Positions 34,003 through 44,321 of a stretch of DNA of 64,000 bases are shown here, one piece after another (the first letter of the stretch is position 1; the number at the start of each line of letters is the position of its first letter). Origin of the DNA: Plasticicumulans lactativorans. Its GTDB lineage: Bacteria > Pseudomonadota > Gammaproteobacteria > Competibacterales > Competibacteraceae. The DNA is taken from NCBI RefSeq assembly GCF_004341245.1, contig NZ_SLWY01000003.1, forward strand, positions 124,001 to 188,000, given 5' to 3'. A program made the translations under genes and the position numbers. The notes beneath the pieces were generated by a model that ran no database searches, had not been told where the DNA came from, and saw only the letters and a program-made list of their open reading frames with translations.

Positions 34003-34687
34003 CGCGAACGTTGCGGCCCTGCGCTGCGCGGGCCTCACCAAGGTGTTTCGCGAGGGCGCGGGCGAGCTGGAGATCTTCAGCGGGCTCGACTTCAGCGTCG
34101 CGCGCGGTGCGCGGGTGGCGATCGTCGGCGCCTCGGGCTCCGGCAAGAGCACCCTGCTGCACCTGCTCGGCGGGCTCGACCTGCCCACCCGCGGCGAGGT
34201 CTGGCTCGGCGCGGACTGCCTCAGCGCGCTGTCCGACGCCGCGCGCGGGCGCCTGCGCAACCACCGCCTCGGCTTCATCTACCAGTTCCACCACCTGCTG
34301 CCCGAGTTCACCGCGCTCGAGAACGTCGCCATGCCGCTGCTGATCCGCGGCGTGAAGCCCGCGCCCGCCGCCGACAAGGCGCGCGCGCTGCTCGGCCGCG
34401 TCGGCCTCGCCGAGCGCGTGCGCCACAAGCCGGGCGAGCTGTCCGGCGGCGAGCGCCAGCGCGCCGCGGTGGCCCGGGCGCTGATCACCGACCCGGCCTG
34501 CGTGCTCGCCGACGAGCCCACCGGCAACCTCGACCGCAACAGCGCCGAGGCGGTGTTCGAGCTGATGCTCGAACTCAACCGCGCGCTCGCCACGAGCTTC
34601 GTCATCGTCACCCACGACGAGCGGCTCGCCGCGCGCATGGACGAGACCTGGCGCCTCGATGGCGGCCGCCTGACGCGCATCGCCTGA
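33995..34687 (+). CDS. lolD: Lipoprotein-releasing ABC transporter ATPase
   Basis: LolD (230 residues) powers the Lol transporter. Walker A is GASGSGKS (residues 45-52), the signature motif is LSGGERQR, and Walker B with the catalytic glutamate is [12 protein letters not shown]. The H-loop is in IVTHDERL. The start overlaps lolC, so the two are made together. Confidence 0.95.
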   Translation: MNDANVAALRCAGLTKVFREGAGELEIFSGLDFSVARGARVAIVGASGSGKSTLLHLLGGLDLPTRGEVWLGADCLSALSDAARGRLRNHRLGFIYQFHHLLPEFTALENVAMPLLIRGVKPAPAADKARALLGRVGLAERVRHKPGELSGGERQRAAVARALITDPACVLADEPTGNLDRNSAEAVFELMLELNRALATSFVIVTHDERLAARMDETWRLDGGRLTRIA

Positions 34688-34730
34688 GCGGCGGCGGCGC
34701 GGCCCGCCAGCGGCGCGGCCGGGAGAACGG

Positions 34731-37028
34731 ATGCGTAGCGCGGCGATCCTGTTCCTGCTCGGCGTCCTCGCCCTGCACGGCCTGCCCGAGCTGCCCGACG
34801 CGCGCCTCGCCTGGGCGCTCGCCGCCGCGCTGCCGCTCGCGCTGCTGCCGCGCCTGCCGCGTCCGCTGCGGGCGGCGGCGGTGTTCCTCTGCGGCTTCCT
34901 GTGGGCGCTCGCGCGCGTGCCGGGCGCGGCGCACGAGCAACTGCCCGAAGCGCTGGTCGGCGAGCCGCTCGCGCTCGAAGGCTGGATCGCCGAACTGCCC
35001 GAGCCTTCCGCGCGCGCGACCCGCCTGGTCGTCGAGGTGGCGCGCCTCGCCCACGGCGACGCCGTCGTGCCGTTCCGCGGCCGCGTGCAGCTCGCCTGGT
35101 ACGAGCCGCCGGCGCCGCTGCCGGCGGTCGGCGAACGCTGGGCCTTCGGCGTGCGCCTGGCGCGGCCGCACGGCTTCAGCGACCCCGGCGCCTTCGACTA
35201 CGCGCGCAAGCTCTACGCCGACGGCATCCACGCCCGCGGCAGCGTGCGTGCCGAACCCGCGCCGCAGCGCCTGGCCGCCGCCGAGCGCTACCCGCTGACG
35301 CGGCTGCGCGCGCGCCTCGCCGACAACGTGCACCGCCTGCTGCCCGATTCTCCGGCCGCCGGGGTGATCCTCGCGCTCACCATCGGCGACGAGTCGGGCA
35401 TCACCCCGGCGCAGTGGGACACCTTCTTCCGCACCGGCACCGGGCACCTGATGGCGATCTCCGGCCAGCAGGTGGCGCTGATCGCCGCGCTGGTGTTCGC
35501 GCTGGTGCGCTACCTCTGGCCGCTGCTGCCGGGCGCGCTGCGCCTGCTGCCGGCGCTGCGCGCGGCGGCGCTCGCCGCGCTGCTCGCCGCGTGCGGCTAC
35601 GCGCTGCTCGCCGGCGGCGGCCTGCCGGTGCAGCGTGCGGCGCTGATGGTGGCGGTGGCGATGCTCGCGGTGTGGTGGCAGCGCGAGCTCTGGTCGGGGC
35701 GCACGCTCGCGCTCGCCCTGCTCGCGGTGCTGCTCGGCGACCCGCTCGCGCCGCTGTCGGCGGGGTTCTGGCTGTCGTTCGGCGCGGTCGCGGTGATCAT
35801 CCACCTGGTGAGCGGGCAGCGTGACGGGCGCGGCGCCTTCGGCACCGCGTGGCGGCTGCAGTGGGCGATCACCCTCGGCCTGCTGCCGGTGACGCTGGTG
35901 CTGTTCGGGCGCCTGCCGCTGCTGTCGCCGTTCGCCAACCTGATCGCGATCCCGTGGGTCGACGTCGCCGTGGTGCCGCTCGCGCTCGCCGGCACGCTCG
36001 CCTCGCTGGTCGCCGACAGCCTCGCCGGCGTGCTGCTGGCGGGCGCGGCGGCGGCGGTCGAGGCGCTCATGCACCTGCTCGACGCGCTCGCGCGCCCCGG
36101 CTGGTCGGCGCTGGTGCTGCCGACGCCGCCGGCGTGGACGCTCGCGCTCGCGCTGCCCGGTGCCGCCTGGCTGCTCGCCCCGCCGGGCTGGCCGGCGCGC
36201 TGGCTCGGTGCGCTGCTGTGCCTGCCGCTGTTCGCCTATCCCTACCCGCGCCCGGCGCCCGGCGGCTACGCCTTCGCGCTGCTCGACGTCGGCGACGGTC
36301 TCGCCGCCGTGGTGCGCACCGCGCGGCACACGCTGGTGGTCGACACCGGCCCGCGGCTCGGCGCGAGCGACGCCGGGCGGCTGGTGCTGCTGCCCTACCT
36401 GCAGGCGGTGGGCGTGCGCCGCGTCGACACGCTGCTGCTGAGCCACCGCAGCGGCGGCCACAGCGGCGGCGCGCGCACGCTGCGCAGCCACCTGCCGGTG
36501 GCGCGGGTGCTGGCGCCGGCGCCCGCGGTGTTCGGCGTGAGCGATGCCGCCGACTGCGCGCAGGGCCTGGCCTGGGACTGGGACGGCGTGCACTTCGAGG
36601 TACTGCACCCGCCGCCCGGTGGCCACGCGGTCGACGGGCCGGCGTCGTGCGTGCTGCGCGTGGCCGGGCCGGGCGGCGCGCTGCTGTTGCCCGGCGACAT
36701 CGACGCCGCCGCCGAGGCCGCGCTCGCCGCGCGCGGCGCGGCGATCCGTGCCGAGATCCTGGTGGCGCCGCACCGCGGCACCCGCACGCCGCGCGACGAT
36801 GCCCTGCTGCGCGCGGTGGCGCCGCGCTTCGTGCTGCTGTCGACCGGCTACGCCAACCGCTACGACTACCCGCGCCCGGCCACCGTCGCGGCCTACGGCG
36901 CGGGCGGCGCGCGCCTGCTCGACACCGCGCGCGACGGCGCGATCCTGTTCGACGTGCCGGCGACGCCCGCCGCGCTCACGCCGCTCGCGTGGCGCGAGGC
37001 CGCGCGCCGCCACTGGGACGCGCGCTGA
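34731..37028 (+). CDS. comEC: DNA internalization channel ComEC/Rec2
   Basis: ComEC (765 residues) carries single-stranded DNA across the inner membrane during transformation. It has an N-terminal OB-like domain, a competence domain with many helices (GHLMAISGQQVALIAALVFA) and a C-terminal metallo-beta-lactamase-like domain (LLDVGDGLAAVVRTARHTLV). In that last domain the usual HxDxDH metal motif reads HRSGGH (residues 572-577), so both aspartates are missing. It is convergent with sbcC, 15 nt apart. Confidence 0.93.
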   Translation: MRSAAILFLLGVLALHGLPELPDARLAWALAAALPLALLPRLPRPLRAAAVFLCGFLWALARVPGAAHEQLPEALVGEPLALEGWIAELPEPSARATRLVVEVARLAHGDAVVPFRGRVQLAWYEPPAPLPAVGERWAFGVRLARPHGFSDPGAFDYARKLYADGIHARGSVRAEPAPQRLAAAERYPLTRLRARLADNVHRLLPDSPAAGVILALTIGDESGITPAQWDTFFRTGTGHLMAISGQQVALIAALVFALVRYLWPLLPGALRLLPALRAAALAALLAACGYALLAGGGLPVQRAALMVAVAMLAVWWQRELWSGRTLALALLAVLLGDPLAPLSAGFWLSFGAVAVIIHLVSGQRDGRGAFGTAWRLQWAITLGLLPVTLVLFGRLPLLSPFANLIAIPWVDVAVVPLALAGTLASLVADSLAGVLLAGAAAAVEALMHLLDALARPGWSALVLPTPPAWTLALALPGAAWLLAPPGWPARWLGALLCLPLFAYPYPRPAPGGYAFALLDVGDGLAAVVRTARHTLVVDTGPRLGASDAGRLVLLPYLQAVGVRRVDTLLLSHRSGGHSGGARTLRSHLPVARVLAPAPAVFGVSDAADCAQGLAWDWDGVHFEVLHPPPGGHAVDGPASCVLRVAGPGGALLLPGDIDAAAEAALAARGAAIRAEILVAPHRGTRTPRDDALLRAVAPRFVLLSTGYANRYDYPRPATVAAYGAGGARLLDTARDGAILFDVPATPAALTPLAWREAARRHWDAR

Positions 37029-37043
37029 CGCCGGCGGGGAGGC

Positions 37044-40000
37044 TCAGGCGCCCGGCACGCACACCCGGCTGCGCCCGCCGCTTTCGCGCTGCACGCGGAT
37101 CTGCACGCCGATGCGCTCGCCCATCTCGGCGACGTGCGAGATCACGCCGACCTTGCGCCCCACCGCCTGCAGCCCGTCGAGCGCGTCCATCGCCACCGCC
37201 AGGGTGTCGGCGTCGAGGCTGCCGAAGCCCTCGTCGATGAACAGCGACTCCACCCGCACCCGGTTCGCCGACAGCGAGGCGAGGCCGAGCGCGAGCGCGA
37301 GCGACACCAGGAAGCTCTCGCCGCCCGACAGCGAGTGCACCGAGCGCGGCTCGTCGGCCATGTCCTGGTCGATCACCAGCAGCGCCAGCGTGTCGCCGAC
37401 GCGTTCGAGCCGGTAGCGCCGCGCCAGCGTGGCGAGGTGGTGGTTGGCGTAGCCGAGCAGCACGTCGAGCGTGAACTGCTGGGCGTAGTTGCGGAACTTG
37501 CGGCCGTCGGCCGAGCCGATCAGCTCGTTCATCTGTTCCCACACCCGGGTGCTCGCCGCCTGCGCCTCGATCGTCGCGAGCAGCTCGGCGTTCGCGCTGC
37601 GGCGGGTGTCGTCCTCGCGCAGTTGCAGTTCGACGCCGGTGGCGTGCTGGCGGGCCTGGTCGCGGGCTTCGATCGCGGTCGCGAGCGCCGCCTGCGCGGC
37701 GTCGCGCGTGGCGGTGGGCGCCTGCGCCGCGGCATGGGCGGCACGCCGCGCGCGGCGCTCGTCGAGGCGCGTCGCGGCGTCGCGGCAGGCGTCGTCGAGC
37801 GCCCGCAGCTCGGCGCGGGTCGCCGCGAGCCACGCGGCATCGTGGTCGAGCAGGGCGCGCAGCGCCTCGCGATCGGGGATGTCGTCGGCGTGCGCCGCGA
37901 GCCAGCGCGCGAGCGCGGCGTCGGCATCCGCGGCGGCGACGGCGGCGCCGTCGCGCCGCGCCGTGGCCTGCGCCTGCGCCTCGGTGCACTGTGCGCGCGT
38001 GGCGACGGCGTCCTGCAGCACGCCGGCCCGCGCCGCGTGCTCGCGCGCGGCCTCCGTGAGCGCCGCGTCGAGCGCCTTCTCGCAGGCGTCCGCCGGGCGT
38101 CCGTCGAGCACTCCGGCGCGCTCGGCGCGCAGCGTGTCGAGCGCCTGTGCTGCCGCGTCCGTACCGGCCTGCGCCTTGTCCACCCACGCCGCGGCCGCGG
38201 CGAGCGCCGCCTGCGCGGCCTCGATGCGCAGCGTGAGGTGTGCGAGCGTGGTGCCGGCGTTGCGTGCGGCCTCGTCGCGGGCGCGCCAGCGCCCGGCGTC
38301 CTCGCGGCGCGCGCCGTGGAAGGCGGCCGGATCGCGCTGCCAGTGCCCGCGCCAGTCGTGGCCCGCCGGTCCGGCACCGGCGCACACCGCGTCGAGCGCA
38401 TCGAGGCCCTCGTCGCGGCGCCTGGCGAGCGCCTGCCCGTCGGCGGCCAGCCGCTCGCAGGCGTGGCGGGCCGCGGTGGCCTGCTCGCGCGCGGTGTCGG
38501 TCGTACGGCGCGCGGCATCGAGCGCGGCGCGGGCGGCGTCGCGGGCCTGCAGCGCCTCGCGCTGCGCACGTTCGCGCGCGGCGAGCGCGGTGGCCTGCGC
38601 CTGCACCGCGTCGACGGCGGCGGCGAGGCGGGCATCGACCTCGGCGTCGTCGGGCGCGGCGAATGCGCCGGCGAGCGGGTGCGCCTGCCAGGCGGCGTCG
38701 GCGGCCTCGGCGGCGGTGCGCGCCGCGGCCCGCGCCGGCTCGGCCGCGGCGAGTTCGGCCGCCGCCTGCGCCGCGCGTTCGTCCTGCGTCTGTAGCTCGG
38801 TGGCGAGCGCCTGCGCCTCGCGCCGGCAGCGCTCGGCCTCGGCGCGCAGCCCGGCGAGCGCGGCCTGCAGGCCGGGGTCGACGTGCGCCCACGGGTGGCG
38901 GGTGGCGCCGCACACCGGGCAGGGCTCGCCGTCGACGAGGTCGGCGCGCAAGCGCTCGACGCTGGCCGCGCAGGCGCGCTCGGCGACTTCCACCGCGCGT
39001 TGCGCCTGTGCCTGCGCGGCTTCGGCGGGCGCCAGCCGGGCGCGGGCGGCGTCGCCCCGCTGCAGCGCCTCGCTGCGGCCCGCCTGCCGGCGTTCGGCGT
39101 CGGCGTCGAGTTCGGCGCGGCGCCGGCGGCGGGCGTGGCGTTCGTCCCGGCAGCGCGTCGCCGCGGCCAGGGCGTCGCGGCGTGCATCGAGCGCCTGCCG
39201 CGCGGCGTCGAGCGCGGCGGGGTCGCAGGCCGCCGCCGCGGTCTCGGCGGCGGCGAGTTCGCGTTCGCGGGCGACCTGGGCCTCGGCATGACGCTCGAGC
39301 GCGGCGCCGGCCGCGCCCGCCGCGGCGGCGGCCGCCGCCGCGGCGGGCGCGCGCGCGGCGAGTTCGTCGGCGGCGGTCGCGGCCTGGTCGAGCAGCGTGT
39401 CCCAGCGCGCCCAGTCGCTGGCGAGCGCGGCGAGGCCGGCGTGGGTGGCGAGCCAGTCCTGCGCTGCCGCCCGTTCGGCGGTGGCGCTGCTGTGCGCGCG
39501 CTCGTGCGCCGCGAGTTCGTCGCTGGCGGTGGCGTGTTCGCGGCGGGCATCGACGAGGGCCTGCGCCGCCGCGGCGTGCGCCCGCGCCTGGGCATCGATG
39601 CGGGCATCGAGTTCGCGCGCGCGGGCGAGTGCCGGCGCCGCCGCGCGCCGTGCCGCTTCGGCTTCGGCGTGGCGCTGCGTGGCGGCGGCGAGCGCGGCGT
39701 CTGCCGCGGCCCAGGCGTCCTGCGCGGCGGCGTGCGCGGCGGTGGCGGTGGCGAGGGCGGTGGCGCTCGCGGCGTGCGCGTCGCGGCAGCGCCCGGCGTC
39801 GGCGAGCAGCGTGCGCGCCGGCTGCGCGCGTTCGACCGCGACGAGGTGCGCGTGCCGGGGGGCGGCCGCGGCCTGCGCCTGCCGCGCGGCGACGAACGCG
39901 GTCTCGGCCTGCGCCTCCTGCGCCTGCAGGTCGACGAGCGCGTCGTGCCAGCGCCGTTCGGCGTCGAGCGCCTGCACACGCGCCTCGGTCGCCTGCAGCG

Positions 40001-40742
40001 CCGCCGTGGCGGCGGCGCCTGCGGCTTCCAGCGCGGCGCGGGCGTCGGCGGCGAGCGGCTGCGTGCCGGCGGCGCGGGCGTGCAGGGCCTGCAGCGCCGC
40101 GGTTTCGTGACGCGCGCGCTCGAAGGCGAGCCGCGACACCTCGGAGTAGACGTCGATGCCGGTCAGCGTTTCCAGCAGCTCGGCGCGGGTGCTGTCGTCG
40201 GCCTTGAGGAAGCTCGCGAACTCGTTCTGCGCCAGCAGCACCGCGCGCGTGAACTGCTCGAAGCTCAGCCCCAGGCGTTCGTGGATCGCCGCCAGCACCT
40301 CGGTCTTGGTGCCGCCGAGCGCCGCTCCCTGCGGCAGCGGCTGCAGGCTCATCTCGGCGGCCTGCAGCTTGCCGTGGCTGCGCTCGCGGGCGCGGCGCAC
40401 GCGCCAGGTGGCGCGGTAGGCGGCGCCGTCGTTGCCGACGAAGTCGACCTCGGCGTGGCCCTCGGCGCAACCGCGGCGCAGCAGCGTGCGCGGGTCGCGG
40501 GGGGTGACGGTCTCGCCGTGCACGTCGGGCAGGTTGATGCCCTTGGCGCTGGCGCGCTGCAGGCGCGGGGTGTCGTCGTAGAGCGCGAGGCAGAGCGCGT
40601 CGAGCAGCGTGCTCTTGCCGGCGCCGGTGGGACCGCTGATCGCGAACAGGCCGCTCGACGCCAGCGGCTCGCGGGTGAAGTCGACCTCGAAGTCGCCGGC
40701 GAGCGAGGCCAGGTTGCGGCCGCGGATGGCGAGGATCCTCAT
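37044..40742 (-). CDS. sbcC: Exonuclease subunit SbcC (Rad50-like)
   Basis: SbcC (1232 residues) is the ATPase of the SbcCD nuclease, which opens hairpins and trims DNA ends. The N-terminus has MRILAIRGRNLASLAGDFEV and the P-loop GPTGAGKST. Two long Ala/Arg-rich coiled coils surround the zinc hook CPVC (38910-38921, about residue 608). The C-terminus has the signature SLSGGESFLVSLAL and the Walker B SLFIDEGFGSLD. The start overlaps the sbcD stop by 4 nt. Confidence 0.95.
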   Translation of the reverse strand: MRILAIRGRNLASLAGDFEVDFTREPLASSGLFAISGPTGAGKSTLLDALCLALYDDTPRLQRASAKGINLPDVHGETVTPRDPRTLLRRGCAEGHAEVDFVGNDGAAYRATWRVRRARERSHGKLQAAEMSLQPLPQGAALGGTKTEVLAAIHERLGLSFEQFTRAVLLAQNEFASFLKADDSTRAELLETLTGIDVYSEVSRLAFERARHETAALQALHARAAGTQPLAADARAALEAAGAAATAALQATEARVQALDAERRWHDALVDLQAQEAQAETAFVAARQAQAAAAPRHAHLVAVERAQPARTLLADAGRCRDAHAASATALATATAAHAAAQDAWAAADAALAAATQRHAEAEAARRAAAPALARARELDARIDAQARAHAAAAQALVDARREHATASDELAAHERAHSSATAERAAAQDWLATHAGLAALASDWARWDTLLDQAATAADELAARAPAAAAAAAAAGAAGAALERHAEAQVARERELAAAETAAAACDPAALDAARQALDARRDALAAATRCRDERHARRRRRAELDADAERRQAGRSEALQRGDAARARLAPAEAAQAQAQRAVEVAERACAASVERLRADLVDGEPCPVCGATRHPWAHVDPGLQAALAGLRAEAERCRREAQALATELQTQDERAAQAAAELAAAEPARAAARTAAEAADAAWQAHPLAGAFAAPDDAEVDARLAAAVDAVQAQATALAARERAQREALQARDAARAALDAARRTTDTAREQATAARHACERLAADGQALARRRDEGLDALDAVCAGAGPAGHDWRGHWQRDPAAFHGARREDAGRWRARDEAARNAGTTLAHLTLRIEAAQAALAAAAAWVDKAQAGTDAAAQALDTLRAERAGVLDGRPADACEKALDAALTEAAREHAARAGVLQDAVATRAQCTEAQAQATARRDGAAVAAADADAALARWLAAHADDIPDREALRALLDHDAAWLAATRAELRALDDACRDAATRLDERRARRAAHAAAQAPTATRDAAQAALATAIEARDQARQHATGVELQLREDDTRRSANAELLATIEAQAASTRVWEQMNELIGSADGRKFRNYAQQFTLDVLLGYANHHLATLARRYRLERVGDTLALLVIDQDMADEPRSVHSLSGGESFLVSLALALGLASLSANRVRVESLFIDEGFGSLDADTLAVAMDALDGLQAVGRKVGVISHVAEMGERIGVQIRVQRESGGRSRVCVPGA

Positions 40743-41971
40743 CGCGCCTCCCCGGCCGCGGCGGCGTGCAGCAGTTCGGCGAAGGCGCGGCGCAGCGGTT
40801 CGGGCGCGGCCGCGCCGTAGCGCTCGTGGAAGCGCCGCTCGAACACGTCGACCGGCTGCAGGCGCGCGAGGTCGTCGGGGACGTGCGCGGCGGCAGGGGC
40901 GGCGGCACTGCGGCGGGCGTCGATGCGCGCAAGGCGCACCGGGCGGCCTTCGAGCGCGGCGTCGATGCGCGCGCGCAGGTCCGGCTCGGGGGCGTCGAGC
41001 TGCACCCGCACCTCCAGGTAGGGCCGCGCCGCGGGCGGGCACGGCGGCAGCGCCAGCGCGGCGAGTGCGGCGAGCACGGCGTCGGGCGGCGCGTGGCGTT
41101 CGGGCACGCGCAGCAGCGGCACCGTGCGCGGCACGTGCAGGGCGATCACCTCGCGCACGTGCTCGCCGTCGAGGTCGACGCGCAGCACCTGGTGGCGGTA
41201 GTCGCGCTCGGTGAAGGCCAGCGGCAGCGGGCTGCCGGCGTAGCGGCGGGTGTCATCGCCGCCGACGCGCTGCGCGCGGTGCAGGTGGCCGAGGGCGACG
41301 TAGGCGATGCGCGGGTCGAACAGCCCGGCCGGCAGCGCCTCGGCGCCGCCGATCACCAGCCGCCGCTCGGAGTCCGCCGACACCTCGCCGCCGGCCATGT
41401 GGCAGTGGCCGAGCGCGACGATCGCCTGCCCCGGGGCGCGGCGCTGCAGCGCCAGCTCCAGTGCCTGCGCGTACAGCGCGGCGACGCCGGCGGGGTAGGG
41501 GTCGGCGGCGCCTTCCACCCGCGGCACGTCGCCGGGGCGCAGGAAGGGCACGGCGAGCACCCAGGCGGCGCTGCGTCCGTCGCGTGCGCAGAGCGGCAGC
41601 AGCAGGCGCTCGACGTCGATCGCGCCGGCGGCATCGCGCACGAGCTGCCCGCTGGCGCGGGCGTCGAAGGCCGCGAGCAGCGGGCCGGGGGCTTCGAGGC
41701 GGGCGGCCGAATCGTGGTTGCCGGCGATCAGCACCGTGTGCAGGTGCGGCAGGCGTGCCTTGGCGCGGCCGAGGAAGGCGTAGAGCTGGTGCTGCGCGGC
41801 CGCGCTCGGGTTGGCGGTGTCGAACACGTCGCCGGCCACCAGCAGCGCGTCGACGGCCTCGCGTTCGAGGGTGTCGAGCAGCCAGTCGAGAAAGGCCTGG
41901 TGCTCGTGGCTGCGGTCGAAGCCGTGCAGGGTCTGGCCGAGGTGCCAGTCGGAGGTGTGCAGCAGGCGCAC
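40739..41971 (-). CDS. sbcD: Exonuclease subunit SbcD (Mre11-like)
   Basis: SbcD (410 residues) is the metallophosphoesterase nuclease of SbcCD. Motifs are LHTSDWHLGQTLHGFDRSHE, LLVAGDVFDTANPS, TVLIAGNHDSAARL and GHCHMAGG and GHLHRAQ further on. The GTG at 41971 starts right at the first motif, VRLLHTSDWHLG, as usual. Frame extension upstream is low complexity. Confidence 0.94.
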   Translation of the reverse strand: MRLLHTSDWHLGQTLHGFDRSHEHQAFLDWLLDTLEREAVDALLVAGDVFDTANPSAAAQHQLYAFLGRAKARLPHLHTVLIAGNHDSAARLEAPGPLLAAFDARASGQLVRDAAGAIDVERLLLPLCARDGRSAAWVLAVPFLRPGDVPRVEGAADPYPAGVAALYAQALELALQRRAPGQAIVALGHCHMAGGEVSADSERRLVIGGAEALPAGLFDPRIAYVALGHLHRAQRVGGDDTRRYAGSPLPLAFTERDYRHQVLRVDLDGEHVREVIALHVPRTVPLLRVPERHAPPDAVLAALAALALPPCPPAARPYLEVRVQLDAPEPDLRARIDAALEGRPVRLARIDARRSAAAPAAAHVPDDLARLQPVDVFERRFHERYGAAAPEPLRRAFAELLHAAAAGEAR

Positions 41972-42116
41972 GGTGGGCGTCTCGCGGTGGCGGCAACGGA
42001 GGCGCACGATAGCGCAGCGGCGCCGCCGTCGCGCCGGCGGCAAGCGTGCGCACGCCGCCGGCGGCCGATCCGCTATCATCCGGCGCGGTTGGGCAAGGGC
42101 TGGAAGGGAGGTGTGC

Positions 42117-42731
42117 GTGTTCGAGCTGATCAAGGCCGGGGGCTGGGTGATGGCGCCCCTGATCGCCTGCTCGGTGGTCGCGCTGGCGATCGTCTTCGAG
42201 CGCCTGTGGGCGCTGCGCCGTGCGCGCGTGCTGCCGCCGCCGCTGCTCGCCGACCTGCGCCGCTGGGCGGGCGAGGGCCAGTTGCCGCTGCGCCAGCTCG
42301 AGGGCGAGTTCGTGCACTCGCCGCTCGGGCGGCTGATCGGCGTCGCGCTCGCCAACCGTCGCCACGGCCGCGACGTGATCAAGGACGTGATCGAGGACAC
42401 CGGCCGCCACGTGGTGTTCGAGCTCGAGCGCTTCCTCAACGCGCTCGGCGCGATCGCCACGATCGCACCGCTGCTCGGTCTGCTCGGCACGGTGTCGGGG
42501 ATGATCCGCATCTTCGGCGTGGTGTCGCTGCAGGGCAGCGGCGACCTGCGGCTGCTCGCCGGCGGCATGTCGGAAGCGCTGGTGGCGACCGCGGCCGGGC
42601 TGGTGGTGGCGATCCCGAGCCTGATCTTCTACCGCTTCTTCCGCGGCCGGGTCGACGAACTGGTGATGAGCCTGGAGCAGGAGGCGCTGCTGGTCGCCGA
42701 CCTGCTCGCCGACGAGGCGCGGCGGCCGTGA
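42117..42731 (+). CDS. exbB: Biopolymer transport protein ExbB/TolQ family
   Basis: A 204-residue proton-channel protein with three transmembrane helices: one near the N-terminus ([20 protein letters not shown]) and two after the cytoplasmic region ([40 protein letters not shown]). Together with ExbD/TolR it energises outer membrane transport or the Tol system. The GTG at 42117 is preceded by GGGAGG. exbD starts within the stop (GTGA). Confidence 0.93.
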   Translation: MFELIKAGGWVMAPLIACSVVALAIVFERLWALRRARVLPPPLLADLRRWAGEGQLPLRQLEGEFVHSPLGRLIGVALANRRHGRDVIKDVIEDTGRHVVFELERFLNALGAIATIAPLLGLLGTVSGMIRIFGVVSLQGSGDLRLLAGGMSEALVATAAGLVVAIPSLIFYRFFRGRVDELVMSLEQEALLVADLLADEARRP

Positions 42732-43144
42732 AGTTCCGCGCGCGCCGCTCCGACGAGCCCGAGATCATGCTGATCCCGATGATCGACGTGATGCTCGTGC
42801 TGGTGATCTTCCTGGTCGCGACGACGAGCTTCGTCAACGAGTCGCGGCTGCGCGTCGAGCTGCCGGAAGCCTCGATCCGCGCGAGCAACCCCGAGTCGCG
42901 CCGCGTCGAGGTCGGCATCGATGCCGAGGGGCTGTTCTCGGTCGGCGACAAGCCCGCCGGCAGCCGCGCCGAAACGCTGCGCGCGGTGCTCGGCCCGGCG
43001 CTCGCCGCCGATCCCGAGGCACGCTTCGTGATCCGCGCCGACGCGCGCACGCCGCACCAGGCGGTGGTGACCGCGATGGACGTCGCCGGCCAGCTCGGCG
43101 TGCGCGCGATCGGCATCGCCGCGCTGCCCAAGCCGGGCGAGTGA
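42728..43144 (+). CDS. exbD: Biopolymer transport protein ExbD/TolR family
   Basis: A 138-residue protein with one N-terminal membrane helix ([20 protein letters not shown]) that contains the conserved proton-carrying aspartate, and a periplasmic domain ([20 protein letters not shown]). GTG start at 42728 overlaps the exbB stop, and its own end overlaps the lpxK start by 4 nt. The order exbB-exbD-lpxK is common in betaproteobacteria. Confidence 0.93.
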   Translation: MKFRARRSDEPEIMLIPMIDVMLVLVIFLVATTSFVNESRLRVELPEASIRASNPESRRVEVGIDAEGLFSVGDKPAGSRAETLRAVLGPALAADPEARFVIRADARTPHQAVVTAMDVAGQLGVRAIGIAALPKPGE

Positions 43145-44199
43145 AGGCGCCGGCCTTCTGGCAGCGCCGCGGCCCCGGCGCCTGCGCGCTGCTGCCGCTC
43201 GCCGCGCTGTTCGCGGCGCTGGCGGCGCTGCGCCGCCTCGCCTACCGGCGCGGCTGGCTCGCCGTCGAGCGCGTGCCGGTGCCGGTGATCGTGGTCGGCA
43301 ACATCAGCGTCGGCGGCACCGGCAAGACGCCGCTGCTCGTCGCGCTGGCCGAACATCTGCGTGCCGCCGGCCACCGCCCGGGCATCGTCGCGCGCGGCTA
43401 CGGCGGCCGCTCCCGCGACTGGCCGCGGGCGGTCGACGCGCGGGCCGACCCCGCCGAGGTCGGCGACGAGCCGGTGCTGCTCGCCGGGCGCAGCGCCTGC
43501 CCGGTGTTCGTCGGCCCCGACCGCGTCGCCGCGGCGCGCGCGCTGCTCGCCGTCCACCCCGACTGCGACCTGCTCCTCGCCGACGACGGCCTGCAGCACT
43601 ACCGCCTCGGGCGCGACGTCGAGGTCGTCGTCGTCGACGGCCGGCGGCGCTTCGGCAACGGCTGGCCGCTGCCGGCCGGGCCGCTGCGCGAGCCGCCGGC
43701 GCGCCTCGCCGCGGCCGATTTCGTCGTCGTCAACGGCGCCGCGCCGGGGGCCGGCGAGTGGCGCATGGAGCTCGTCGGCGACACCGCCCACGCGCTCGAC
43801 GACCCCGCCCGCACGCGCCCGCTCGCCGACTTCCGCGGCCGGCCGCTGCATGCGCTCGCCGGCATCGGCGACCCGGCGCGCTTCTTCGCCGCGCTCGCCG
43901 CCGCCGGGCTCGACTGCGTGCCGCACGCCTTTCCCGACCACCACGCCTACGCCGCCGCCGATCTTGCCTGGGCGCGCGGCGGCACGCTGCTGATGACCGA
44001 GAAGGATGCCGTAAAATGCCGCCGCCTCGGCCTGCGCGACGACGCCTGGTACCTGCCGGTCAGCGCCCGGCTCGACCCGCGGCTGCTCGAACGCCTGCTC
44101 GCGCGGGTCGCCACTCTCACCCCCGGAGGGGACGACGATGGACAAGAAACTGCTCGACATCCTGGTGTGCCCGGTCAGCAAGGCGCCGCTCGTGTATGA
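43141..44199 (+). CDS. lpxK: Tetraacyldisaccharide 4'-kinase
   Basis: LpxK (352 residues) phosphorylates the lipid A precursor at the 4' position. The N-terminus has a membrane helix ([20 protein letters not shown]), then the P-loop region [14 protein letters not shown] and the [17 protein letters not shown] motif. The GTG at 43141 overlaps the exbD stop. The C-terminal 20 residues overlap the Trm112-like gene by 62 nt, so the true stop of the domain may be earlier in evolution, but the frame is intact. Confidence 0.93.
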   Translation: MKAPAFWQRRGPGACALLPLAALFAALAALRRLAYRRGWLAVERVPVPVIVVGNISVGGTGKTPLLVALAEHLRAAGHRPGIVARGYGGRSRDWPRAVDARADPAEVGDEPVLLAGRSACPVFVGPDRVAAARALLAVHPDCDLLLADDGLQHYRLGRDVEVVVVDGRRRFGNGWPLPAGPLREPPARLAAADFVVVNGAAPGAGEWRMELVGDTAHALDDPARTRPLADFRGRPLHALAGIGDPARFFAALAAAGLDCVPHAFPDHHAYAAADLAWARGGTLLMTEKDAVKCRRLGLRDDAWYLPVSARLDPRLLERLLARVATLTPGGDDDGQETARHPGVPGQQGAARV

Positions 44200-44317
44200 C
44201 AAGGAGCGCCAGGAACTCAAGTGCAAGGCGAGCCGGCTCGCCTACCCGATCCGCGACGGCATCCCGGTGATGCTGGAGTCGGAAGCGCGGCAGATGGCGA
44301 ACGACGAGGAGGCCTGA
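44138..44317 (+). CDS. ycaR: Trm112-like protein YcaR
   Basis: A 59-residue protein with [40 protein letters not shown], the typical UPF0434/Trm112 short zinc-ribbon-like fold. Trm112 relatives serve as activators of methyltransferases; the bacterial role is unclear. It starts inside the end of lpxK, with GGAGGGG upstream, and kdsB begins 4 nt after its stop. The lpxK-ycaR-kdsB order is conserved. Confidence 0.92.
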   Translation: MDKKLLDILVCPVSKAPLVYDKERQELKCKASRLAYPIRDGIPVMLESEARQMANDEEA

Positions 44318-44321
44318 GCCG

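Noticed and set aside
38240-40820. Several long plus-strand frames opposite sbcC
   Set aside because: They follow from the extreme GC and Ala/Arg codon use of sbcC. They are Arg-rich and lack domains or ribosome-binding sites.
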